A stretch of DNA of 64,000 nt from Niabella yanshanensis (GCF_034424215.1 NZ_CP139960.1:3472001-3536000); one strand, 5' to 3'. Counted from the stretch's first letter, positions 35,152 to 45,533 are shown. Notes: generated by a model from the letters alone, not told the origin. Numbers and translations are program-made.

Positions 35152-35544
35152 ATGAAACGAATTATTCTGGCAACTTTTTGGTTTTGTTTTGGTGTGAATG
35201 GATTAGCGCAGAACCCGGATCCAGAAACAGCTATATTTCCCCTGAGGCTTCGTTTCGGGGAGGGCATAGGTCATTTGTTGATTTTGTCAAAAGAAAAAGT
35301 GTTATCCTGGCAGTGCAAAAAAGGACGGGGTCGAAGGCGTGGTTATAGTAAAGTTTCTTGTAGATACAAGTGGTATATTGTCTCAAATTGTAAAATCTTA
35401 AAAACTGTCAGACGTGATATTGATGCTGAGGCGATCCGTATTTTTTTATTCAGTAAGTGGATACCTAAAATGATAGGAGAACGTAAAGTAGACGCTTACA
35501 GGAGGACTCCTGTGTATTTAGCTTACAGTAGCATTTGCCGCTAA
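35152..35544 (+). pseudogene. TonB C-terminal-domain protein broken by three frameshifts
   Basis: Pieces of a TonB-C/energy-transducer-like protein appear in three frames in the correct order. Frame 1 from the ATG: MKRIILATFWFCFGVNGLAQ (signal) to TAIFP. Next, PEASFRGGHRSFVDFVKRK lies in another frame from about 35241. Then YPGSAKKDGVEGVVIVKF and LVDTSGILSQIVKS lie in the third frame from about 35303. Then DIDAEAIRI...KWIPKMIGERKVDAYRRTPVYL is back in frame 1. Each join needs one missing base at or near a homopolymer (C4 at 35239-35242, A runs near 35291-35300, A runs near 35392-35405). Either the gene is decaying or the assembly has homopolymer errors. The 3' end overlaps the convergent GH3 gene by 27 bp. 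Confidence 0.75.
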
Positions 35545-37035
35545 AATCTCTTCCACATATTTTCTCTCATTACAAAGCCGGGGTACTTTATGTTGACCGC
35601 CCAATTTGCCCTTCAATTGCAGCCATTTATTGAAGCTCCCTTTGGACATATTGTGTACTTTGGGCAAGCTCAGCGCAATATTCTTGTACCGTTTGGCTTC
35701 GTAGTCGCTGTTGATGCTTTGCAGGGCAGTATCCAGTTCGGTAATAAAAATTTCCAGGCTGGCTGGTTCTTTCTCAAATTCTATCAGCCATTCATGTGCG
35801 CCATTGCTGTTATCAGAGAAATAAACGGGCGCAGCTGTGTAATCATTTACAACGGCGCCGGTTTTCTTACAGGCGATATCAATAGCCTGGTCGCTGTTGT
35901 CTACAATTACTTCTTCCCCGAAAGCATTGATATAATGTTTTACCCGGCCGCTGACAATTATTTTGTAGGGGTCTTTAGAAACAAATTTAATGGTGTCGCC
36001 CAGTAAGTACCGCCACAGGCCTCCGTTAGTGCTGATCACCAGGGCATAGTTGGTGTTGAGTTCCACATCTTTTAAACCAATTGTTTGAGGATTGACCGTG
36101 CCATACTCTCCCATAGGCATAAATTCCAGGAAAATGCCATGGTCGGTAAATAACACCATACCATTGTCGCCAGGCAGTGCGTTGGCCGCGAAAAAGCCCT
36201 CACTGGCATTATAAGTCTCCAGGTAGTGAATAGGTTTACCAATAATGCTTTTAAACTGCTCGCGGTAGGGCGTAAACGAAACGCCGCCATGCATGTATAA
36301 TTCCAGGTCGGGCCATATTTCTGAAATTGTTTGTTTGCCCGTCATTTCCAGTAACCGTTTAAACAGTATTAATGTCCAGGTAGGAACACCGCTGATCGAG
36401 GTTACATTTTCATTGACTGTCTGAAGCGCCATTTTTTCCAGCTTATCCTCCCATTTATCCATCAACGCAATTTCGAGATCGGGTGTACGAAGCCAGTGAC
36501 CCCAGAACGGGCTGTTTTGTAAGAGTACGGCACTCAGGTCGCCATATTGGGCTTCGTTATTCACGGGATTAATGGTGTGACTACCTCCTAATACCAGCCC
36601 TTTGCCGGTAAGCATGGCGCTATCGGGGTTGTAGCTGTAGTACATCGTCAGTACATCTTTGGCGGCTTTAAAATGACAATCTTCCAGGCTTTCTTCACTA
36701 ATCGGGATAAACTTGCTTTTATCACTGGTGGTGCCGCTGCTTTTGGCAAACCAAAATATAGGACTGTTCCAAAGCAGGTTTTGCTCTCCTTTCATCATTC
36801 TTTCTATATACGGCTTCAGGTCATCGTACCCGCAAATAGGAACAGCTTTCTTAAAATCCCTGATATTATAAATATCGTGGAAGTTGTGTTTGCGGCCGAA
36901 CTCGGTGTATTGAGCCGAGGTGACGAGATTCTGAATCACTTCCCGCTGCGAATCCACAGGATGGCTACGCCATGCATCAATGCGCCATTGACGCATGCGG
37001 GCAAGAGATGATATGGCAGGACTTAACAGAGCCAT
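35518..37035 (-). CDS. GH3-family (auxin-responsive-type) acyl-adenylate synthetase homologue
   Basis: 505-aa protein of the GH3 auxin-responsive promoter family, ANL-like enzymes that adenylate a carboxylate and, in plants, conjugate it to an amino acid. Signatures: FWFAKSSGTTSDKSKFIPIS (phosphate-binding loop, about residues 90-109), YMHGGVSFTPYREQF, and YNASEGFFAANAL, with LGDTIKFVS and the C-terminal hinge region following. Bacterial members are common in Bacteroidetes but their substrates are unknown. No pathway partner is adjacent. Confidence 0.88.
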   Translation of the reverse strand: MALLSPAISSLARMRQWRIDAWRSHPVDSQREVIQNLVTSAQYTEFGRKHNFHDIYNIRDFKKAVPICGYDDLKPYIERMMKGEQNLLWNSPIFWFAKSSGTTSDKSKFIPISEESLEDCHFKAAKDVLTMYYSYNPDSAMLTGKGLVLGGSHTINPVNNEAQYGDLSAVLLQNSPFWGHWLRTPDLEIALMDKWEDKLEKMALQTVNENVTSISGVPTWTLILFKRLLEMTGKQTISEIWPDLELYMHGGVSFTPYREQFKSIIGKPIHYLETYNASEGFFAANALPGDNGMVLFTDHGIFLEFMPMGEYGTVNPQTIGLKDVELNTNYALVISTNGGLWRYLLGDTIKFVSKDPYKIIVSGRVKHYINAFGEEVIVDNSDQAIDIACKKTGAVVNDYTAAPVYFSDNSNGAHEWLIEFEKEPASLEIFITELDTALQSINSDYEAKRYKNIALSLPKVHNMSKGSFNKWLQLKGKLGGQHKVPRLCNERKYVEEILAANATVS

Positions 37036-37225
37036 AGTGACTTGCGCAATATTAACACAAAAGCTTAATAAATGAGCAGGTCAAGGATGGGAATCATTCG
37101 AAACCTTAAATCCGATTATGAAAGTTAATAAAAGTAAAGCAACCCGGAAGGGAACCATATTTGAATAAAAAGAATTAATAAAAATAAAACATAATAATAT
37201 GAAGTTTTTTAAAAATTATATTTTG

Positions 37226-37256
37226 TTTTGATTTTTGAAAACTTTCATTATATTTG
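37226..37256 (+). promoter_or_regulatory. Promoter for glpD (-33/-7)
   Basis: TTTTG at 37226-37230, an 18-bp spacer, then TATATTTG at 37249-37256, close to the Bacteroidetes consensus. The start codon follows 39 bp later. The surrounding sequence is very A+T-rich. Confidence 0.65.
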
Positions 37257-37295
37257 GTTTCATTGATTTTCGTTTTAAATAAATCGAAACTTTTT

Positions 37296-38864
37296 ATGCA
37301 GCATATTTTTAACCGCGATTACGTCTTGCAGCAACTGGGTTCCAGGGAAATCTGGGATGTAGTAGTTATTGGCGGTGGTGCTACAGGCTTAGGTGTAGCT
37401 TTAGATGCTGTATCCCGCGGTTATACCACCCTTTTAGTGGAGCAGGCTGATTTTGCCAAAGGCACTTCCAGCAGAAGCACGAAACTGGTTCACGGCGGAG
37501 TCCGTTACCTGGCCCAGGGTGATGTAAAGCTGGTACGGGAAGCCTGCATAGAAAGAGGACTGCTTCAGAAAAATGCGCCTCACCTGGTAAAGAACCAAAC
37601 TTTTATAATTCCTGTTTACAATGTATGGGACAGAATAAAATATACCCTGGGTTTGAAGGTTTATGACTGGATTGCGGGGAAGTTGTCTTTAGGAAAATCT
37701 GTGTTTGTACCCAGAAGCGAAACCTTGAAGCAATTACCCGGCATTAAAGAAAAGGGGTTGCTGGGTGGTGTTTTATACCACGACGGACAATTTGATGATT
37801 CGAGGTTAGCCCTCAACCTGGCACAAAGCATTGCAGAGAACGGGGGATTGGTGCTGAATTATGCTGAAGTCACCGGACTCCTGAAAAATAAAGACGGTAA
37901 GCTCAATGGAGCAACTATTGTTGATACAGAAAAATCCAGATCTTACCAGGTAAAAGCCAAAGCCATTGTAAATGCAACAGGTGTTTTTGTAGATGATATC
38001 TTGAAAATGGATGATGCTGAGGCAGGCCAGACAGTAGTGGCCAGCCAGGGCATTCACCTGGTGGTTGATAAGAAGTTTTATCCCTCGGCTCATGCACTGA
38101 TGATTCCCGAAACGAGTGACGGCCGTGTATTGTTTGCCGTTCCCTGGCATAATGAAGTAGTGCTGGGCACCACCGATACACCTGTAGGCCAGCCCAGCAT
38201 AGAGCCCCGGGCATTAGAAAAGGAAATCAACTTCATATTGCAGACCGCATCGGCTTACCTGGATCAGCCCCCCACACGTAAGGATGTTTTAAGTGTATTT
38301 GCCGGTTTACGTCCGCTGGCAGCTCCTCAGAGTGGTTCCCAAAAAACCAAGGAAATTTCAAGGAGTCACAAGATCATCACCTCGTCATCTGATCTGTTTA
38401 CGATCATTGGCGGCAAATGGACCACTTTCAGGAAAATGGGTGAGGACATGATTGATACCATTGAAAATCAGCTGCAATGGCCTTCCCAAAAAACTACTAC
38501 CGAAACTAAAAGGATTCATGGCTTTAGTGAAACGGTGAACTGGAATGATCCTTTTTACTTTTATGGCGCAGACGCTGTGGCCTTAAAGAAAAATATCAAT
38601 GGAGCCCATAACACCTGGTTGAGTGAAAGCCTTAAAATACACGCCGAGCAGGTGCGCTGGGCCGTGCAGCATGAAATGGCCCGGACCGTAGAAGATTTTT
38701 TAGCTCGAAGGACCAGGGCCCTCTTACTGGATGCAAAAGAGAGCATTAGAATATGTACTAATGTGGCGCATATTATGGCTATTGAATTAGGTCGTGATAA
38801 CGATTGGATTCAGGCACAAATTGAAGGTTATACAAAGCTTGCAACACAGTATCAATTGGCGTAA
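37296..38864 (+). CDS. glpD: Aerobic-type glycerol-3-phosphate dehydrogenase/oxidase
   Basis: 522-aa FAD-dependent enzyme oxidising sn-glycerol-3-phosphate to dihydroxyacetone phosphate at the membrane. The N-terminal dinucleotide-binding motif VVIGGGATGLGVALDAVSRG (about residues 20-39) is followed by KGTSSRSTKLVHGGVRYL (GlpD signature). The catalytic-domain C-terminus has GGKWTTFRKMGEDMID, and a GlpD C-terminal cap domain covers about residues 390-510. The ATG at 37296 is preferred; an in-frame start at 37254 lies inside the -7 box. First gene of a glycerol-related region that also holds glpK and glpF. Confidence 0.95.
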   Translation: MQHIFNRDYVLQQLGSREIWDVVVIGGGATGLGVALDAVSRGYTTLLVEQADFAKGTSSRSTKLVHGGVRYLAQGDVKLVREACIERGLLQKNAPHLVKNQTFIIPVYNVWDRIKYTLGLKVYDWIAGKLSLGKSVFVPRSETLKQLPGIKEKGLLGGVLYHDGQFDDSRLALNLAQSIAENGGLVLNYAEVTGLLKNKDGKLNGATIVDTEKSRSYQVKAKAIVNATGVFVDDILKMDDAEAGQTVVASQGIHLVVDKKFYPSAHALMIPETSDGRVLFAVPWHNEVVLGTTDTPVGQPSIEPRALEKEINFILQTASAYLDQPPTRKDVLSVFAGLRPLAAPQSGSQKTKEISRSHKIITSSSDLFTIIGGKWTTFRKMGEDMIDTIENQLQWPSQKTTTETKRIHGFSETVNWNDPFYFYGADAVALKKNINGAHNTWLSESLKIHAEQVRWAVQHEMARTVEDFLARRTRALLLDAKESIRICTNVAHIMAIELGRDNDWIQAQIEGYTKLATQYQLA

Positions 38865-39013
38865 AACCCGCTACAGTACTGTATTTGAAATGATGTGCCC
38901 GAGATGGTATTATTTAATTATTATCAATATTTAAAAAAATTGTTACCATTTTTTTTCGTGTGATTTGGAACGGTTATTCACACTTCTTTTGCAAACCAAA
39001 AAATAAGCTTCAT

Positions 39014-42000
39014 ATGTTTCCAGGAACAAAAATTTATCAACAACTGACGCAAAGTAAGTTGCTTTTAGTTGCGCTGTTTTCCTTTCTTGGGTTTACTGCC
39101 CTGGGCCAGCGAATCATAACAGGAACTGTTAGAAACGCTAAAGACAAACAGCCGCTCGCGCAGATAAGTGTGCTCGTGGAAAGAAGTTCAAGGGGTACTA
39201 CTACCAATGAAAATGGTGGATTCTCCATTCAGGCAAATACTGGAGAGACCATTACTTTTTCGGGAGTAGGATATATTACAAAACAGTTGATAATAGACGC
39301 TAAAACCAACCTTGATATTGAGCTAGAGCCGGGCGAGGGTCAACTGGAAAACGTGGTGGTAACTACGGCTTTAGGTATTAAGAGAGAATCTAAATCCCTG
39401 GGTTATTCTGCTACGGTACTGGATAACCAGGATTTAACAGACGCGGTTTCAGGAAACTGGACGGACGCTTTGTCGGGGAAGGTTGCGGGATTGAACCTGA
39501 TCCGTTCCGGCGCGGGGCCTACCGGGTCTAACAAAATTATTTTGCGTGGCGAAAACAACCTTACCGGCGAAAATGAAGCGTTGATAGTGGTAGATGGCGT
39601 GGTCATTAATAACGGTAGCGCGCGCCGTACCGCTAATGGCAGCGAAGCTATTTATGGTACCGGCGCCGACAATATGCCTGCCGATTATGGCAGCGGGCTT
39701 AACGACCTGAACCCTGAGGATATTGAAAGCGTAACCGTGCTGAAAGGCCCCGGTGCAGCAGCTCTATACGGGCAGCGCGGCGCCAACGGAGCCATTATCA
39801 TCACCACCAAAACCTCGAAAGCCAAGAAGAAGCAATGGGCGTTCTCTTTTAACTCCAATTACGGCGTTGAAGAGATTAACCGCTGGCCCGATATGCAGTT
39901 CGAATATGGACAGGGCCTGGGTGGCGCCGCACATTACTCGTTTGATGCAGGGCCTGATGGAGGCAGCACGTCAGGTACCAGCTCGGCTTATGGCCCCCGC
40001 TTCAACGGGCAGATGTTTTATCAGTTTAACCCGGTTACAATGACGCAGGACTCAGTGCGTACGCCCTGGGTACCCTATACCAATAAGATCAGGAAATATT
40101 TTGATAAAGGCCGTACATTCACCAACAGCATTACTGCCGATAAAAATTTTGGCAATACCAATCTAAGGCTTTCCTATACCAATGTGAACAATAAATGGAT
40201 CATGCCCAACACGGGTTACCAGCGCAACTCTGCGGCGCTTTCGGTTAATACCAAACTGTTTGAAAAACTTCAGCTGTCAGCAAGGTTAAACTATACCAAC
40301 AAGCAAAGCGATAACCTGCCCGGCGCCGGCTATGGCAACCAGTCCGTAATGTACTGGTTCATTTTCTGGCAGCCCAATGCCGACCTGGACTGGCTCAAAA
40401 ACTATTGGCATATACGCGACGGAGATGGAAACCCTATACCGCCGGGCCGGAGAATCATGTACCCTTACAGCTCTTTTCCCGAGAACCCTTATGCCGTTGC
40501 TTATGAATTCCTGAACGGGTCGAACAGGAATACTGTAGTAGGGAATGTTTCAGCTACCTATAATTTTACAAAGGACCTGAGCCTGATGGTGCGTACCGCA
40601 GGCGACTGGGGACAGGAGGACCGCTCACAGAAAAGGCCTTATGATGCCGGCACAAAATTCCCTAAAGGAAGCTATCGTACACAGGATATCGCTTCCAAAG
40701 AATGGACTACGGACTTTCTTTTAAAATACAATAAAGATTTTTCGGAGGACTTTAAAGTAACTTTCACCGGCGGCGGAAGTACCCTGAGAAATTATTATGA
40801 CAGGATCGAAATGAGGGCAGATTCTCTCAAAACGCCTTTTGCTTATTCGCTTGAAGGAGCCGCCGGCCGGCCGGTATACATTCCCTATAAAAGCAAGTAT
40901 GCTATTAATAGTTTTTATGGTTTAATAGCCGCATCGTTTAAAGACTATTTGTTTGTAGACCTTTCGGGAAGACAGGACTGGAACAGCGTGCTGGCAACAC
41001 CTACCCGTACCACGAACAGCGGGTTCTTCTACCCCGCGCTTAATATGAGCTATATTGTTTCGGATGCGCATAAGGTGCCTCAAGCAATCAATTTTGCAAA
41101 ACTCCGCTTCTCGTTATCCAGCGTGGGCAGCGGGACCACTATTCCTTACCGCACTTCTTATAATTATGTTCCCGATTTTTTGTTTGACAGCGCTTATTAT
41201 CAAAACCCTAAGGTACTTGCCAATCCTGACCTGAAACCATTGCGCACCATTACAGCAGAGCTAGGCGCCAATGTAAGATTGTTTGACAACCGCCTTACTA
41301 TTGATGTAGCAGGATATGTAGGCAATACAAAAAACCAGATACTTGAAAGGATCATCGATTATTCCAGCGGGTATCAAAGGGAAGTGATCAATGCAGGTAA
41401 GGTGCGCAACACCGGCTTCGAGCTGGCAGTCAACGTTAATACTATAAAATCAAAAACAAGAGAGGGTTTTAACTGGAACACCAATATTATATTTTCTACC
41501 AACAAAAACGAGATCATTAGTATGCCCGACTCAAGCCTAGTGCTCGCAAGGGGCCCAATCGGCGGCGGACAGGTTGTTGCAAAAGTAGGGGGAAGTATGG
41601 GCGATTTGTATGGCCGGGGTTATGTACGTGCCCCGGACGGGCAGATCGTATACGACGCACAAACCGGGTATGCCCTGATATCGGAAGAGGTGGTTTATGT
41701 TGGGAACACCATTCCGAAAGGTAAACTGGCTGTAGGCAATGAGTTTAGCTACAAACGGTTTCGCTTAAACCTTCTGTTCGATGGCCAATGGGGGGCAAAA
41801 GCTCACTCCCTGATGAATCATAAAATGTCAGAACAGGGTAAGCTAACTACAACCCTGCCGGGCAGGTACCAGGGCATCATTGGCAACGGCGTAATAAAGA
41901 ATGCAGATGGGAGTTACCGCCCTAATGATGTGTTGGCAACTAATATAGACAACTATTACCGTTCGCATTTCGGGATTGATAACGCGGAGGGCAACACTTT

Positions 42001-42250
42001 CAGCACAGACTTTATTAAGTTCAGGGAAGCAAGGTTAGATTACAGTCTGCCCGAACCGCTGCTTCGTAAAATCGGATTGAGTCGCGTATCGCTGGGCGTT
42101 TACGGAAGGGACCTTTTTATATGGTCGCCCTGGCCTATGTTCGATCCGGAATTTGGGACCCTTACGGGAACCGACATTGTACGGGGCTTTGAAGTGGCGC
42201 AGTTCCCTTCCACACGAACAATTGGAGCTAATTTAGTAATAGGGTTATAA
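39014..42250 (+). CDS. SusC/RagA-type TonB-linked outer-membrane transporter
   Basis: 1078-aa outer-membrane importer. Signal peptide (start MFPGTKIYQQ, cleaved after GFTALGQ), then a carboxypeptidase-D-like domain (ITGTVRNAKDKQPLAQISVLV, about residues 35-110). The plug has LENVVVTTALGIKRESKSLG, LSGKVAGLNLIRSGAG and IESVTVLKGPGAAALYGQRG, followed by a 22-strand-type barrel. The ATG at 39014 is the one placing the signal at the N-terminus. Downstream, the SusD and DUF5689 genes follow at under 30 bp, so they form an operon. Substrate is unknown; glycerol genes on both sides suggest glycerol-bearing molecules. Confidence 0.95.
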   Translation: MFPGTKIYQQLTQSKLLLVALFSFLGFTALGQRIITGTVRNAKDKQPLAQISVLVERSSRGTTTNENGGFSIQANTGETITFSGVGYITKQLIIDAKTNLDIELEPGEGQLENVVVTTALGIKRESKSLGYSATVLDNQDLTDAVSGNWTDALSGKVAGLNLIRSGAGPTGSNKIILRGENNLTGENEALIVVDGVVINNGSARRTANGSEAIYGTGADNMPADYGSGLNDLNPEDIESVTVLKGPGAAALYGQRGANGAIIITTKTSKAKKKQWAFSFNSNYGVEEINRWPDMQFEYGQGLGGAAHYSFDAGPDGGSTSGTSSAYGPRFNGQMFYQFNPVTMTQDSVRTPWVPYTNKIRKYFDKGRTFTNSITADKNFGNTNLRLSYTNVNNKWIMPNTGYQRNSAALSVNTKLFEKLQLSARLNYTNKQSDNLPGAGYGNQSVMYWFIFWQPNADLDWLKNYWHIRDGDGNPIPPGRRIMYPYSSFPENPYAVAYEFLNGSNRNTVVGNVSATYNFTKDLSLMVRTAGDWGQEDRSQKRPYDAGTKFPKGSYRTQDIASKEWTTDFLLKYNKDFSEDFKVTFTGGGSTLRNYYDRIEMRADSLKTPFAYSLEGAAGRPVYIPYKSKYAINSFYGLIAASFKDYLFVDLSGRQDWNSVLATPTRTTNSGFFYPALNMSYIVSDAHKVPQAINFAKLRFSLSSVGSGTTIPYRTSYNYVPDFLFDSAYYQNPKVLANPDLKPLRTITAELGANVRLFDNRLTIDVAGYVGNTKNQILERIIDYSSGYQREVINAGKVRNTGFELAVNVNTIKSKTREGFNWNTNIIFSTNKNEIISMPDSSLVLARGPIGGGQVVAKVGGSMGDLYGRGYVRAPDGQIVYDAQTGYALISEEVVYVGNTIPKGKLAVGNEFSYKRFRLNLLFDGQWGAKAHSLMNHKMSEQGKLTTTLPGRYQGIIGNGVIKNADGSYRPNDVLATNIDNYYRSHFGIDNAEGNTFSTDFIKFREARLDYSLPEPLLRKIGLSRVSLGVYGRDLFIWSPWPMFDPEFGTLTGTDIVRGFEVAQFPSTRTIGANLVIGL

Positions 42251-42276
42251 GAAAACCAAAAGATAAAATAGATATA

Positions 42277-43815
42277 ATGAAAACAAATTTTTTTATACCT
42301 GCTATGATCTTCAGTATCATTTTGTTGATGCTCTCCTGCACAAAAGATTTTGAAAAAATAAATACGGATCCTAATAATGTGCTTTCAGTAGCGCCTCAGC
42401 AGTTATTGGCTCCGGCCTTGCGCGCTTCGCTCAATTATAACATGATACGAAATCGCAATTTCAACAACGAGTTAATGCAGGTAACGGTTGACATGAGCGA
42501 TGGCGACAGCCGTGTATTCAGGTATGATTACCGTTCTACCTGGTCTGATTATTTATGGAACGGCATTTATATCGAGCTTACCAATTTTAAGGATATGTAT
42601 CATATAGCCAAAGGAGATTCTACTCAGCCGCAGACAAGCTATATGGGCATTTCGCTCATTCTTCAATCCTGGCTGTACTCCATACTTACCGATACTTATG
42701 GTGATGTGCCTTTTTTACAGGCCAATAGCGCCAGAAAAGAGTACGGGGATGTAAAAGAACCGGCTTTCGATAGTCAAAAAGATATTTATCTGGGTTTATT
42801 TCACAACCTTGAGCAGGCCAACCAGCTTTTAAAGGCAGGCCAGCCTGTAGATACAAAATCAGATCCCATTTACCATGGAGACGTAGCTAAATGGCGCAGG
42901 TTTGGTAATTCGCTTTATTTACGGTTACTGCTTCGTGTATCCGCTAAAGCAGAACTGGCTTCTGCAATAACCGGTAAAATAAAGGAAATAGTGGAGACCA
43001 GTTCTTCCGAATACCCAGTGTTTACGAATAATAATGAATCAGCCATTTTAAAATGGACAGGAACGGGCGCTTATATTTCTCCTTATGTGAACGGGGTACG
43101 CGCCCAGGACTTCCGGTCGCCGGGTATAGCAGAATTTTTTATTGACAACCTGAAATATTGGAATGATCCCAGGCTAGACGGAGATAATTATGGAATTGAT
43201 GGAATCAGCCGCTGGGGCATCGCAAAATCGGGAGGCGAATATGCAGGAACGGAAAGCGGTTACCCTGTTGGTGCTGATATAACCAGAGGCTCTTACTTTT
43301 ATGCAACAGATCAGGCTGCAGCTATAACCATGCAAAGCGAGCCGCTTTCGGGGATGATGATGAATTATGCAGAATTGCAGTTTATCCTGGCCGAGGCGGC
43401 TGTAAAAGGCTGGATCAGTGGCCAGGCCGAATCTTATTATAAAGAAGGCGTAAAAAACAGTATCACACTTTGGCTGCCGGAATGGAATGTGGATATTGAC
43501 ACTTACCTCGCTACGCCGGCGTCTTCGGGAAAGCAATGGACAGAGACCGCCTCGGTGAATGATAAAATGGAAAAAATACATGTGCAAAAATACTACGCCT
43601 TATTTTTTGCCGACCTGCAGCAGTGGTTTGAACACCGGCGTACGGGGCACCCCGTTTTACCTAAAGGCAGCGGACTCGAAAACAATGGCGTAATGCCCGC
43701 CCGCATGGTTTACCCTGTTTACGTGCAATCTACCAACCCTACCAACTATAAGCGGGCGGTACAGCAGCAGGGCCCCGATCAGATATACACTCAGGTATGG
43801 TGGCAGAAACCTTAA
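42277..43815 (+). CDS. SusD/RagB-type nutrient-binding outer-membrane lipoprotein
   Basis: 512-aa surface lipoprotein partner of the preceding SusC. The lipoprotein signal ends LLMLSC-TKD (about Cys21). The motif FEKINTDPNNVLSVAPQQLLAPAL and later YSILTDTYGDVPFLQ and MMNYAELQFILAEAAVKG are typical of SusD-like group 2 helical TPR-rich proteins. It caps the SusC barrel and binds ligand outside the cell. It lies 26 bp after the SusC stop. No glycan-active enzyme accompanies it. Confidence 0.93.
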   Translation: MKTNFFIPAMIFSIILLMLSCTKDFEKINTDPNNVLSVAPQQLLAPALRASLNYNMIRNRNFNNELMQVTVDMSDGDSRVFRYDYRSTWSDYLWNGIYIELTNFKDMYHIAKGDSTQPQTSYMGISLILQSWLYSILTDTYGDVPFLQANSARKEYGDVKEPAFDSQKDIYLGLFHNLEQANQLLKAGQPVDTKSDPIYHGDVAKWRRFGNSLYLRLLLRVSAKAELASAITGKIKEIVETSSSEYPVFTNNNESAILKWTGTGAYISPYVNGVRAQDFRSPGIAEFFIDNLKYWNDPRLDGDNYGIDGISRWGIAKSGGEYAGTESGYPVGADITRGSYFYATDQAAAITMQSEPLSGMMMNYAELQFILAEAAVKGWISGQAESYYKEGVKNSITLWLPEWNVDIDTYLATPASSGKQWTETASVNDKMEKIHVQKYYALFFADLQQWFEHRRTGHPVLPKGSGLENNGVMPARMVYPVYVQSTNPTNYKRAVQQQGPDQIYTQVWWQKP

Positions 43816-43843
43816 TACGACTATTTAAAAACTATAGAGTAAA

Positions 43844-45367
43844 ATGAAAAAAGCTTTATCATACTGCATCTTATTTTTTGCCGCAGTTTTAATCGCGGGA
43901 TGCAAAAAAGATGGTTATGGCAATTACCCGGGCGGCACTGTAAACCCGCTGATCTCTGTTTACGACCTGAAGTCCATATTCAAAGAAAGCCCGGTAAAAT
44001 TATCGCAGTCTACCATGTTTGGCTCTTCTAAAATCACGGGTATTGTTATTTCCGATCACTCGGAGAATAACCTTCCCGAGGGACTACTGATATTACAGAA
44101 TGCCGGCCGCCTCAATCAGAACAGGGGCATCGCCATTAATATCGGGGCTGCAGCGGCAGGTTATGTGCCGGGCGACTCCGTAGTAGTTACTATTGAAGGA
44201 GGGACAATGGAAAGGGTAGACGGGATCCTGCAAATAACCGGCCTTGCCAGCACTACTGTTGAAAAAAAGGGCTCTGGAAAAAATATCTATACACCTGTAG
44301 TTGGCGATGTAACTGCCATAGCGCAAAACCCTGATGTGTATGAAAATACCCTTGTCGCTATCACCAATTCGGAGTTTAATCCACCGGCAACTACAGGAGA
44401 AACTTTTGCCGGCGACAAATCTATAGATAACGGTTCGGGTAGCTTTTCTGTACACACAGAAAACGATGCTGCGTTTGCTTCAAAGACCCTGCCGTTCCTC
44501 GCTTCTTATATTGGGGTGGTCCTGAGGCAGCAGGACGTTTTCAAGCTCTGGCCCAGGAAAGGAAGTGATATCATAGTGCTCTCCGATAAGCCGCCGGTAA
44601 TAGCCCCGGTTGTCATTACGGGCTTTTTGAACAATGCCATCGGGGGAGATGCCAACTATGAGTATATACAATTGATGGCTACAAAGGACATTGATTTTTC
44701 TGTTACCAATATGTCTGTTGTAACCTGTAATAATGCAGGAAGCACAGGCGCCCCTGTAATGGGCTGGGCTATTGGTGGTGTAAGGTCTTATAAGTTTAAC
44801 CTTACTTCCGGAACGGTAACCAAAGGTTCTTATTTTTATGTTGGCGGCAACAAAGTAATTAATGGAGCAGCATCTACTGATATTAGTGTCGGCAACTGGA
44901 TCGTGAGCAGGACCTACTCAACCGTTGAAGGCGACGGTTTTGGAAGGACTATTACCAATTTGTTGGCCAATAGCGGCAACCCAGCAGGTATCGCCGTATT
45001 CAATACGATTGATGTTGATTCTTCCACCGTTCCGGTTGATGTCATCTTTTTCGGTGGAACATCGACTAGCAACACTTTCGCGCCCGGAGATCCTCCCGCT
45101 GGTTACAAGATCACTAATACGGAATATTATGAAGCGCAAAATACAGCTGTACCTACTTTAGACGCTCAGCCATTATTCCTGATGGGAACGAATACCTTTA
45201 TGTTTCCTTTGATAAATGATGAGGCCTTTAGAAAGCTGGGAGGCGTTTACAATATCCGGTCGGGAAAATGGCAGACCAAAAGAACGATGACAAACCTGGA
45301 GCTTCCTGCTACTTCGGTGCTGTCTGATATTGAAACCGGCGGCACAACGTTAAGTGAGGATAGGTAG
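43844..45367 (+). CDS. DUF5689-domain surface lipoprotein
   Basis: 507-aa lipoprotein (signal ending LIAGC-KKD, about Cys20). DUF5689 occupies about residues 35-245: ISVYDLKSIFKESPVKL, ITGIVISDHSENNLPEGLLILQN and GRGIAINIG-like strands. The C-terminal half is beta-rich, resembling a lamin-tail or Ig-like module (VVITGFLNNAIGGDANYEYIQL), which is unclassified by me. DUF5689 proteins typically accompany SusCD pairs, including ones linked to nuclease or phosphoesterase genes. It is 28 bp after the SusD gene, the last member of this operon. Confidence 0.85.
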   Translation: MKKALSYCILFFAAVLIAGCKKDGYGNYPGGTVNPLISVYDLKSIFKESPVKLSQSTMFGSSKITGIVISDHSENNLPEGLLILQNAGRLNQNRGIAINIGAAAAGYVPGDSVVVTIEGGTMERVDGILQITGLASTTVEKKGSGKNIYTPVVGDVTAIAQNPDVYENTLVAITNSEFNPPATTGETFAGDKSIDNGSGSFSVHTENDAAFASKTLPFLASYIGVVLRQQDVFKLWPRKGSDIIVLSDKPPVIAPVVITGFLNNAIGGDANYEYIQLMATKDIDFSVTNMSVVTCNNAGSTGAPVMGWAIGGVRSYKFNLTSGTVTKGSYFYVGGNKVINGAASTDISVGNWIVSRTYSTVEGDGFGRTITNLLANSGNPAGIAVFNTIDVDSSTVPVDVIFFGGTSTSNTFAPGDPPAGYKITNTEYYEAQNTAVPTLDAQPLFLMGTNTFMFPLINDEAFRKLGGVYNIRSGKWQTKRTMTNLELPATSVLSDIETGGTTLSEDR

Positions 45368-45453
45368 ACTATGGGACAGAAAAATAGATTTAAATATAAG
45401 TATGACCTTATTTTTAAGAGTTAATAGTGTAAGAATATAAGATTGGCCAGAAC

Positions 45454-45481
45454 GGGAATAGCAATGAAAAGCGCTATTCCC
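45454..45481 (+). other. Hairpin between the SusCD operon and glpK
   Basis: GGGAATAGC pairs perfectly with GCTATTCCC (9 bp, 10-nt loop). Only TTAATATTG follows, with no U tract, so it may be a weak terminator or an mRNA-stabilising 3' hairpin for the SusCD-DUF5689 transcript. Confidence 0.45.
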
Positions 45482-45533
45482 TTAATATTGTATATATTTT
45501 GCCAGTTGTTATGGCATTTTAAAACGATTGTAT

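Noticed and set aside
38875-38900. TACAGTACTGTA palindrome after glpD as terminator or operator
   Set aside because: Short, no T tract, and not placed at a recognisable promoter; could be chance.
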